From: Porticoccus sp033791605
GTDB lineage: Bacteria; Pseudomonadota; Gammaproteobacteria; Pseudomonadales; Porticoccaceae
Direction: 5' to 3'
Length of the DNA: 64,000 bases
Assembly: GCA_033791605.1 (NCBI GenBank)
Contig: JASJGJ010000081.1
Span: forward strand, 1-64,000
Each line of letters starts with the position of its first letter. Within the stretch, counting starts at the first letter, position 1. The position numbers and the translations under genes are program-made. Of this stretch, positions 37,780 through 45,507 are shown one piece after another. Under the pieces are notes generated by a model. That model did not search any database. It was not told the DNA's origin and saw only the letters and a list, made by a program, of their open reading frames with translations.

Positions 37780-38081
37780 ACGATACTGAATCAACCTACT
37801 TGAGTTTCACTGAAGTCTGCCTGCAAACTGGCGTGGACGAGGATACGGTGTTTGAGATTGTCGAGCATGGCATCATTGAGCCGATTGGTGTGGAACCCGA
37901 TGAGTGGTTATTTAGCCCTACAATGCTTACTGTTACAAAAAAAGCCGTGCGCCTGCACCGTGATCTTGAAGTGGACTGGGCAGGGATAGCATTGGCGATA
38001 GAATTGCTGGATGAAGTGGAACAGTTGCGAGAACAAAATCTTTACCTTCAGCGGCGTCTAAGTCGCTTTGTTGATATGTGA
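37776..38081 (+). CDS. cbpM: Chaperone modulator CbpM
   Basis: CbpM binds the J domain of CbpA and inhibits its co-chaperone and DNA-binding activities. The 101-residue protein is MerR-like, with SFTEVCLQTGVDEDTVFEIV, FSPTMLTVTKKAVRLHRDL and a C-terminal helix LLDEVEQLREQNLYLQRRL. It overlaps cbpA by four bases (ATGA), so the two are translationally coupled. Confidence 0.92.
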   Translation: MNDTESTYLSFTEVCLQTGVDEDTVFEIVEHGIIEPIGVEPDEWLFSPTMLTVTKKAVRLHRDLEVDWAGIALAIELLDEVEQLREQNLYLQRRLSRFVDM

Positions 38082-38177
38082 TTCATTTTTGGTAAGAGGT
38101 TAGGTTTTTCAATTTTCGGGGTATTCTAACTGACCCGATAACAAGAAATGGCAGCAGACGGATAAGGAGACTCTTCA

Positions 38178-38387
38178 ATGAACCACAAATTGATTCTTAT
38201 GCTTGTACTAGCGGGGCTCTCTGTTCTTTTCATCATACAAAATGTAGCCGTCGTTGAGATCCAATTCCTCTTTTGGTCTATCCAAATGTCCCGTTCTTTG
38301 TTGATGTTTCTTATGCTTGCTATAGGAGTCATTATCGGCTGGTTCTTGCATAGCTATTTAAAATATCAGAAAGGTAGATCCAAATAA
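38178..38387 (+). CDS. LapA-like (DUF1049) membrane protein
   Basis: This is a 69-residue inner-membrane protein with two membrane segments (about 4-23 and 40-61) and the family pattern FIIQNVAVVEIQFLFWSIQMS. LapA proteins work with LapB to control LPS synthesis through LpxC turnover in E. coli. Here it stands alone after cbpM without lapB, so the role is only inferred. The start has an AAGGAG site nearby, and a bidirectional terminator follows. Confidence 0.82.
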   Translation: MNHKLILMLVLAGLSVLFIIQNVAVVEIQFLFWSIQMSRSLLMFLMLAIGVIIGWFLHSYLKYQKGRSK

Positions 38388-38469
38388 TAATGCCTACCAA
38401 AAACATCAATAGGTTTGATAGTTTGGGGGTAGCACAAAAATTCTAAAATAAAACCCAGAACAAAAAAAA

Positions 38470-38493
38470 TCCCGACAGAATTACCTATCGAGA
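38470..38493. terminator. Bidirectional intrinsic terminator between lapA-like gene and ilvD
   Basis: A 9-base-pair stem (TCCCGACAG at 38470-38478, CTATCGAGA at 38485-38493, 6-base loop, some G-U pairs) has an A-run on the left and a T-run on the right. It can stop both the converging cbpA-side and ilvD transcripts. Confidence 0.8.
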
Positions 38494-38539
38494 CTTTTTT
38501 ATGAAAGAGAAAGGGTAGTAATAAGCAAAAAATAATCGC

Positions 38540-40387
38540 TTACTTCACTTGGTCCAAATCCCTAACAGCACCTTTGTCTGCACTGGTTGCAAACATAGCA
38601 TAAGCTTTCAACGCCGCTGAAACTTTGCGTGGACGTTTTTCCTCGGGCTGCCAGCCTTTCTTATCCCGAGCAGTTCTTCGGCTATCCAGCACCTTATCCG
38701 TTAGGGCAACATTGATTGTTCGATTTGGAATATCAATGTCGATGGTATCGCCTTGTTCAATCAACCCAATGGCTCCACCGGCTGCGGCTTCGGGTGATGC
38801 GTGCCCAATGGACAGGCCTGAAGTGCCACCGGAGAAACGGCCGTCGGTGATCAGTGCGCAGGCTTTACCCAGACCTTTAGATTTCAGGTAGCTAGTGGGG
38901 TAGAGCATTTCCTGCATGCCGGGGCCACCGCGTGGACCTTCGTAGCGGATAATAACGACATCGCCTTCTTTTACCCGGTCATTGATGATGTCATCAACGG
39001 CTTGATCTTGGCTTTCGCAAATATAGGCTGGGCCCGAGAACTTGTGGATGGATTCATCGACACCGGAGGTTTTTACGACGCAGCCGTCCAAGGCAATATT
39101 ACCAAACAGTACGGCCAGTCCACCTTCCAAGCTGTAGGCGTTTTCTAAGCTGCGAATGCAGCCCTTGGCTCTGTCTGCATCCAGTGAGTTCCATCGGGTG
39201 TCCTGACTGAAGGCTTGCTGGGTTGGAATACCTGCGGGGCCGGCTTTAAAGAAGGTACGAATGGCTTCGTCACCATCACTACTGCCAAGTCGCATGATAT
39301 CCCAGTGGTTCAATGCTTCAGCCAGTGTTGGTGTATGTACGGTAGAACCGTCGGTGTGCAGTAATCCAGCGCGGTCTAGTTCGCCAAGAATACCGAATAC
39401 GCCTCCTGCGCGGTGAACGTCTTCAATATGGTATTCGGGGGTGTTGGGTGCCACTTTACAGAGTTGCGGCACTCTGCGAGAGAGTCGGTCGATATCCGCC
39501 ATAGTGAAATCAACATTGGCTTCCTGTGCTGCCGCTAACAGGTGAAGAATGGTGTTGGTGGAACCGCCCATGGCGATGTCCATGGTGATGGCATTTTCAA
39601 AGGCGTTAAAGCTGGCAATGGAGCGAGGTAGTACGGATAGGTCATCTTGTTCGTAATACTGTTTACTCATTTTCACAATCAATTGTCCGGCACCTTCAAA
39701 CAGTCTGCGTCGGTCAGCATGGGTTGCCAGTGTGGTGCCGTTGCCAGGCAGAGAAAGCCCCAGTGCTTCGGTGAGGCAATTCATGGAATTGGCGGTAAAC
39801 ATACCGGAGCATGAACCGCAGGTGGGGCAGGCAGAGCGTTCGTATTCATCGGTCAATTCATCGGATGCTGATGGGTCCGCAGCAATAACCATGGCGTCGA
39901 CCAAGTCGAGCTTGTGCTCAGACAGTTTGGTTTTACCGGCTTCCATTGGGCCGCCGGAAACAAAGATCGCAGGGATGTTCAGCCGCAGGGCTGCCATTAA
40001 CATTCCGGGGGTGATTTTGTCGCAATTGGAGATGCAAACAAGTGCATCAGCACAGTGTGCATTCACCATATATTCCACGGAGTCGGCAATAATGTCGCGT
40101 GAAGGCAGTGAGTAAAGCATGCCGTCATGACCCATGGCGATACCATCGTCTACGGCTATGGTATTGAATTCACGGCCTACACCCCCTGCTTTGGCGATTT
40201 CATCACAGACCAGCTGGCCCATGTCCTTGAGGTGTACATGCCCAGGAACAAATTGGGTAAAGGAATTGGCGACGGCAATAATGGGTTTATGAAAATCATC
40301 ATCTTTCATACCGGTGGCGCGCCAAAGTGCGCGAGCACCCGCCATGTTTCTGCCTTTGGTGGTGGTGTGTGAACGATATGTGGGCAT
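38540..40387 (-). CDS. ilvD: Dihydroxy-acid dehydratase
   Basis: IlvD dehydrates dihydroxy-acids in valine, leucine and isoleucine synthesis with an iron-sulfur cluster. The 615-residue protein matches the family length (616 in E. coli). The cluster-binding cysteine motifs CDKITPGMLMA and CPTCGSCSGMFTANSMNCL are present, as is GGSTNTILHLLA. The end is complete (RDLDQVK). A decayed copy of the 3' end occurs at 36617-36731. It is followed upstream by argA on the same strand with a 134-base gap. Confidence 0.97.
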   Translation of the reverse strand: MPTYRSHTTTKGRNMAGARALWRATGMKDDDFHKPIIAVANSFTQFVPGHVHLKDMGQLVCDEIAKAGGVGREFNTIAVDDGIAMGHDGMLYSLPSRDIIADSVEYMVNAHCADALVCISNCDKITPGMLMAALRLNIPAIFVSGGPMEAGKTKLSEHKLDLVDAMVIAADPSASDELTDEYERSACPTCGSCSGMFTANSMNCLTEALGLSLPGNGTTLATHADRRRLFEGAGQLIVKMSKQYYEQDDLSVLPRSIASFNAFENAITMDIAMGGSTNTILHLLAAAQEANVDFTMADIDRLSRRVPQLCKVAPNTPEYHIEDVHRAGGVFGILGELDRAGLLHTDGSTVHTPTLAEALNHWDIMRLGSSDGDEAIRTFFKAGPAGIPTQQAFSQDTRWNSLDADRAKGCIRSLENAYSLEGGLAVLFGNIALDGCVVKTSGVDESIHKFSGPAYICESQDQAVDDIINDRVKEGDVVIIRYEGPRGGPGMQEMLYPTSYLKSKGLGKACALITDGRFSGGTSGLSIGHASPEAAAGGAIGLIEQGDTIDIDIPNRTINVALTDKVLDSRRTARDKKGWQPEEKRPRKVSAALKAYAMFATSADKGAVRDLDQVK

Positions 40388-40521
40388 GGTTAAAACCTTT
40401 CAGAGGGTAACAAACACGTTATAAATAGTAAGTCGTTTAAATTCAAACAAGGCCGCAAGGATAGCAGAGAGCAGCCTGCTTAATCAGTAACAAGTTGAAT
40501 TAGTCGTTTTCAGTTGTTGGG

Positions 40522-41826
40522 TTAAAGCACTTTACAGAAAATTTTCGAGTTGCGTTGGAAGTTATAGAACGACTGGCGTTCTATGGGTAGGTCGTCCAGG
40601 GTGGCGTCAACAAAGCCTTTTTCTTTAAACCAATGACTGGCTTGAACGGTCAGCACAAACAGTCTTTGAACACCTTGTTGTGATGCCTGGTGTTCGGTGT
40701 GTTCAAGTAACCGACTGGCGATCCCTTGATTGAGAAACTCCGGATGTGTCACCACACAGGCTAGCTCGGCTGAATCGCTACCATTGAAGGGGTAGAGTGC
40801 GGCACAGCCTACTAGGGTGCCTTCTGCATGCTCCATAATAGAAAACCGAGAAATTTCTGTTTCCAGTAATTCTCGTGAACGTTTTACCAATACGCCTTTT
40901 TCTTCCATTGGCGAAATAAGCTCTAGCAGGCCACCGACATCGTCGATGGTGGCTTGCCGAATAATCTCTCGGGCATTTTTTAATATCAGGGTACCTTTAC
41001 CTTCTCGGGTAAACAGTTCCTCTAGCAATGCGCCATTGTCGATATAGCTGATGATATGGCCTCGAGCAACACTGTTTTCACAGGCTTGGTAGCAGGCCAT
41101 CAGAGCATGTTGTAGCGAGATGTTTCCATTCAGATTGTCCATGCAGCCGGGTGCCTCGTTGAGAGGAAGCATTTTAAGTAGGTTGCCTTGGTGGTCAGAA
41201 AGGCCTTGGCTGGCACTGAACATAATGAGTTTTTCTGCGCCCAAACTAATGGCGGCATGGGTGGCGATATCTTCGTAGTTCAGATTGAAGGCTTCCCCCG
41301 TGGGCGAATAACCAATAGGTGAAAGCAGGACGATGGCCCGATCATTGAGTTGTTTTTGTATGCTCTTATGATCAATTCTGCGTACTTCGCCGGTGTGATG
41401 GAAATCGATACCATTTTTAACGCCTAAAGGCTTTGCGGTAATCAAGTTACCACCGACAACTTGAATCCGTGCGCCGTGCATGGGTGAGTTAACGGCGCCT
41501 GTAGAGAGCATGGCTTCAATGTTAATCCGAGTACTGCCGACCGCATCTTTGACACAGGACATGCTGGCACTGTCGGTAATACGGGTATGCTGATCAAATC
41601 GTGGGGTGATAGCACAATTTCTAAGTCGCTCTTCTACCTGTGCTTTTGCTCCGTGAACTAGCACCAGTTTGATGCCGAGGCTGTGAAGCAGGGCAATGTC
41701 GAGAACAATGTTGGTGAAATTTACATGGTCAACCGCCTCGCCACTGAGGGCAAGAACAAAGGTTTTTCCCCTGTGCGTATTGATGTAGGGGGATGTGTCA
41801 CGCAGGAATTTAACGTAGTCGGTCAC
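40522..41826 (-). CDS. argA: N-acetylglutamate synthase
   Basis: ArgA acetylates glutamate with acetyl-CoA, the first step of arginine synthesis, and is usually inhibited by arginine. The 434-residue protein starts at a GTG. It has an N-terminal amino-acid-kinase-like domain (about 1-280, KLVLVHGAKAQVEERL) and a C-terminal GNAT domain (about 290-434, CVVTHPEFLNQGIASRLLEH). It is close to argE, which acts later in the same pathway. Confidence 0.95.
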   Translation of the reverse strand: MTDYVKFLRDTSPYINTHRGKTFVLALSGEAVDHVNFTNIVLDIALLHSLGIKLVLVHGAKAQVEERLRNCAITPRFDQHTRITDSASMSCVKDAVGSTRINIEAMLSTGAVNSPMHGARIQVVGGNLITAKPLGVKNGIDFHHTGEVRRIDHKSIQKQLNDRAIVLLSPIGYSPTGEAFNLNYEDIATHAAISLGAEKLIMFSASQGLSDHQGNLLKMLPLNEAPGCMDNLNGNISLQHALMACYQACENSVARGHIISYIDNGALLEELFTREGKGTLILKNAREIIRQATIDDVGGLLELISPMEEKGVLVKRSRELLETEISRFSIMEHAEGTLVGCAALYPFNGSDSAELACVVTHPEFLNQGIASRLLEHTEHQASQQGVQRLFVLTVQASHWFKEKGFVDATLDDLPIERQSFYNFQRNSKIFCKVL

Positions 41827-41898
41827 AGTATCTGCCTGATTACCATTAAGAAATTAACATAAAACAATTTTGGTTCATCGCAGTATAAATAACGATGG

Positions 41899-43026
41899 TT
41901 ATAAACAACAGCGGCTAATCAGTTGGCTTAAAAAGTCTACGGTGGGTTTAATTCGGTCTAGGGACAGATATTCATCGGGTTGATGGGCTTGTTCAATATT
42001 ACCTGGCCCCAAAACCATCACGTCCATCCCTAGTTGACTGAGGTAAGGTGCCTCTGTAGCAAAAGAAACCGCTTCACTGGCGTGGTTGGTAAGCGTTTCG
42101 CAAATCTTGGCCAGTTTGGAGTCTGGAGCTGCCGAGTAAGCCGGGACGTTGTAATGGTTCAGTGAAATGGACACGCCGTTCTTTTGTTCGAAGGGCATTA
42201 TTCGCTCTTTGATGGTTTGCTGTAGTTTGCCCATATCCATGCCTGGCAGTGGGCGAATTTCAAATCCGAGTTCGCATTGACCACAAATACGGTTGGGATT
42301 GTTGCCGCCGTGAATGCAGCCCAGATTCATGGTGGGGTAAGTAACCGTAAATAACGGGTTGTGGTAGTTATCCCGAAGTTCATTGCGGAGGGTCAGAAGT
42401 TCGCCCAAAACTTCGTGCAGGGCCTCCATGGCATTGACCCCAAGAGAGGGGTCACTTGAGTGGCCCGACCGACCTTCGATGATCAGTTTTTCAACCATGA
42501 TACCTTTGTGCATACTGATGGGTTTCATTCCCGTGGGCTCACCTATCAAGGCATAACGTGCTTTGGGTTTGCCTGATTTGGCCAGTGCTTGTGCTCCCAT
42601 CATGGAAGATTCTTCGTCCGCCGTGGCGAGAAAAATTAACGGTTGTTTGAGCGGCTGGTCTAAAAATGGTTTGGCCGCTTCAATGGCTAGGGGGAAGAAC
42701 CCCTTCATGTCACAGGTACCGAGACCATATAAACGGTGGTCTTTTTCCGTTAACTGGAAAGGGCTGTTGTTCCAGAGTTTTTCATCACAGGGCACAGTGT
42801 CTGTATGGCCCGCTAGCACCAAACCGCCCGGGCCTGTGCCGAGTGTGGCAATAAGGTTGGCTTTTCTGGGGTCTGCTAGGGGGATGACTTCGGTGGTAAA
42901 GCCAAGATCACTGAGCCAGTTAGCTAATAATTCGATGACGTCTCGATTGCCATGATCCAATGCGGGGTTAACACTGCTTATGGAATTTTTGGCGACGAGC
43001 TGCTGGAGCATGGTGATTAATTGCAT
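41899..43026 (-). CDS. argE: Acetylornithine deacetylase
   Basis: ArgE releases ornithine and acetate from N-acetylornithine in the linear arginine pathway. The 375-residue M20 metallopeptidase has the metal and catalytic motifs LAGHTDTVPCD, GTCDMKGFF and TADEESSMMGA, plus EPTGMKPISMHKG. The start at 43026 gives MQLITMLQQLVAKNS; a second in-frame ATG lies 15 bases inside. It is next to argA on the same strand, 72 bases upstream. Confidence 0.94.
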   Translation of the reverse strand: MQLITMLQQLVAKNSISSVNPALDHGNRDVIELLANWLSDLGFTTEVIPLADPRKANLIATLGTGPGGLVLAGHTDTVPCDEKLWNNSPFQLTEKDHRLYGLGTCDMKGFFPLAIEAAKPFLDQPLKQPLIFLATADEESSMMGAQALAKSGKPKARYALIGEPTGMKPISMHKGIMVEKLIIEGRSGHSSDPSLGVNAMEALHEVLGELLTLRNELRDNYHNPLFTVTYPTMNLGCIHGGNNPNRICGQCELGFEIRPLPGMDMGKLQQTIKERIMPFEQKNGVSISLNHYNVPAYSAAPDSKLAKICETLTNHASEAVSFATEAPYLSQLGMDVMVLGPGNIEQAHQPDEYLSLDRIKPTVDFLSQLISRCCL

Positions 43027-43110
43027 GGCTCGAGTCTACGATGCATGGACGAAAAAGCAACTGGTGGTGTGGCCGCAAGTTAATGGTGGATGATCAGCAG
43101 CATGGTGTAG

Positions 43111-43344
43111 TTACTTTAGGGAAAAGCCTTTGGATGCTACCTGATCAGACATAACATGCAGGGGGTCTTTACCCTCAGCAATATCTTTGGCATAGGCGTC
43201 AGCAGCTTTCTGCGCTTCTTTTTGGGTGCCAAATGGCCCGATCACTTTTGCACCTTCTCGTACGGCAAAAAACCATTGGCCATTTAGACACTCAACACGT
43301 GCAGATCGAAAACGTGTGCTGTCTTTTTCTCCTTTCCTAGGCAT
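43111..43344 (-). CDS. Small conserved protein of unknown function
   Basis: This is a 77-residue basic protein I do not recognise with certainty. It has a short beta-rich core (RVECLNGQWFFAVREG), then GPFGTQKEAQKAADAYAKDI, which looks like the SPOR-like or DUF2188/DUF6316 type of small domain. No signal peptide or membrane segment is seen. It is preceded by a GGGATAG-type ribosome site and has its own gap of 84 bases from argE. Coding is likely because the sequence is regular and the gene stands alone. Confidence 0.7.
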   Translation of the reverse strand: MPRKGEKDSTRFRSARVECLNGQWFFAVREGAKVIGPFGTQKEAQKAADAYAKDIAEGKDPLHVMSDQVASKGFSLK

Positions 43345-43590
43345 TGCTATCCCTTAATCTATGCATGGACAAATGGGCTATTAAACTGTGAAAGATTAGT
43401 TTTTTTTTGACGGCAACGGGAGAGTATTTTTCTCAGTGGGCGAATGGGTGGCGTGAATGGTTATATGGGCAGTGTTTGGCTTATATTGCGCTCTTGAAAA
43501 TTTTGGGTGTAGATGTGGGTTGGCTATTATCGCTACAATCATGTACATAGGGATTTATTAGCAGCAGATCAATCATGTTAGGTGGTGATT

Positions 43591-45366
43591 ATGGCCGGTG
43601 AAACGGTAGTAGAGCGTCAACTGGATTTGAGCAATATTCTCAAGGATTTGGTGGCGGATGGTTTGTTGATCCGTGAGGATGCCAATCTTATGTCGGGTTC
43701 TCAACGTAGTAGAGAGCAGGCGCTATTACACCCCCTTGCCTATATTGCCGGTCAGCGACCACAAAATGCCAGCGAACCCAGCAAGCAGCTGACCATAGAC
43801 GACTTAACTGTCTGGCTGTCAGAAAAAAGTGGTCTTGAAATAGCGCATATCGATCCTCTGAAGGTTGATGTGACGGCGGTGACGAATGTTATGTCATTTC
43901 AGTTTGCACGGCGTCACAGTATCCTTTGTGTTGATGTTAAAGGTGATGAGCTGGTGATCGCAACAACGCAGCCATTTGTGACATCCTGGGTGGCAGATCT
44001 TGAGCAAACCAGTCGTAAACAAATCAAGCGAGTGGTGGTAAACCCACAGGATGTGGCGAAATACACCGTTGAATTTTATTCTCTGGCTAAATCCGTATTT
44101 GGTGCGCGGGGGCAGACGGGAGACAACCGGTCGGGAGTCACCAATTTTGAACAGTTGCTCCAGATAGGCTCGTTAAAAGATCCTGATGCTCAAGATCAGC
44201 ATATCGTTAATATTGTGGACTGGTTGTTGCAGTACGCCTTTGATCAGAGAGCCAGTGATATTCACCTTGAGCCGCGTCGAGAAAAGGGAAAGATTCGTTT
44301 TCGTATTGATGGCGTTTTACATCAGGTGTATGAATTGCCCGACCAGGTTATGACAGCAGTCACCAGCCGTATAAAAATACTGGGCCGAATGAACGTGGCC
44401 GAGAAACGCAGGCCTCAGGATGGTCGGGTAAAAACCGTCACCCCTGAAGGTAATGAAATTGAATTACGGCTTTCCACATTACCTACAGCTTTTGGTGAAA
44501 AGTTGGTGATGAGAATTTTTGATCCTGAAGTGTTGTTGCGTAGCTTTAGTGACTTAGGGTTAAGTGGTGATGATCTTAAGCACTGGAATGAAATGACCAA
44601 TCGTCCCCATGGCATAGTCTTGGTGACGGGGCCCACTGGGTCGGGTAAAACTACCACGCTTTATTCCACCCTTAAGCAGCTATCAACGGAAGACGTGAAT
44701 GTCAGCACCATTGAAGACCCGATTGAAATGGTGGAAGACAGTTTTAATCAAAGCCAGGTTCAGCCAAAGATAGATTTCGATTTTGCTGCAGGCATTCGAA
44801 CACTGATGCGTCAGGACCCAGATATTATTATGGTCGGGGAGATTCGAGATTTGGCAACAGCAGAAATGGCCATACAAGCGGCACTAACGGGCCACTTAGT
44901 GTTGTCGACGCTTCATACTAACGATGCGCCTACAGCCATTACTCGCTTACTTGATCTGGGGGTTCCGGCTCATCTTATCCGGGTTACCCTCAATGGTGTG
45001 ATGGCTCAGCGGTTGGTGCGAACACTTTGCCCTCACTGTAAGGAGCCGGCGCCTACGGTTAATGAGGATTGGGAGCCATTGGTGCGCCCCTGGAAGGTGA
45101 AATCCCCCGACCAATTATATAAGCCTGTGGGCTGTCTTGAGTGTCGTAATACGGGTTTCTTGGGACGGCAGGGTATTTACGAAATATTGCCTGTTAATGA
45201 ATCCATTAGACCTTTAATTACTGCCGACACGGATATTTCAGCGTTGAGATTGCAGGCCATGAAAGAGGGCATGCGGACCCTGAGGTTGAGTGGTGCTCAA
45301 AAAGTTGGGGCCGGTATTACCTCGGTGGAAGAGGTAATGCGAGTTGCTCCGGAGTCAGGAAAGTAA
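43591..45366 (+). CDS. GspE/PilB-family secretion ATPase, orphan
   Basis: This is a hexameric ATPase of the type II secretion/type IV pilus assembly class. From the ATG at 43591 (AGGTGG site) it has 591 residues. It carries an N-terminal GspE domain, Walker A at 347-354 (GPTGSGKT), the Asp and His boxes (EDPIEMVEDSFNQSQV, LSTLHTNDAPTAITRLLDLG), and a zinc-binding tetracysteine pair near 480 and 515 (CPHC, CLEC). No pilin, GspF or other partner gene lies nearby, so its machine is elsewhere or unknown. Confidence 0.87.
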   Translation: MAGETVVERQLDLSNILKDLVADGLLIREDANLMSGSQRSREQALLHPLAYIAGQRPQNASEPSKQLTIDDLTVWLSEKSGLEIAHIDPLKVDVTAVTNVMSFQFARRHSILCVDVKGDELVIATTQPFVTSWVADLEQTSRKQIKRVVVNPQDVAKYTVEFYSLAKSVFGARGQTGDNRSGVTNFEQLLQIGSLKDPDAQDQHIVNIVDWLLQYAFDQRASDIHLEPRREKGKIRFRIDGVLHQVYELPDQVMTAVTSRIKILGRMNVAEKRRPQDGRVKTVTPEGNEIELRLSTLPTAFGEKLVMRIFDPEVLLRSFSDLGLSGDDLKHWNEMTNRPHGIVLVTGPTGSGKTTTLYSTLKQLSTEDVNVSTIEDPIEMVEDSFNQSQVQPKIDFDFAAGIRTLMRQDPDIIMVGEIRDLATAEMAIQAALTGHLVLSTLHTNDAPTAITRLLDLGVPAHLIRVTLNGVMAQRLVRTLCPHCKEPAPTVNEDWEPLVRPWKVKSPDQLYKPVGCLECRNTGFLGRQGIYEILPVNESIRPLITADTDISALRLQAMKEGMRTLRLSGAQKVGAGITSVEEVMRVAPESGK

Positions 45367-45507
45367 GGTGATGGGGCTGTTTTTGTGTCAGTGAATTCCT
45401 GGGTGTTTTTAGGATGCTAGTGCGAGAGCCGCAATTGTTTTGTTGATACAGGTTTTATCTGTTGCTTGTCAATTTGTACCCTTGCGGGTCGTTATTAGGG
45501 TATTGCT

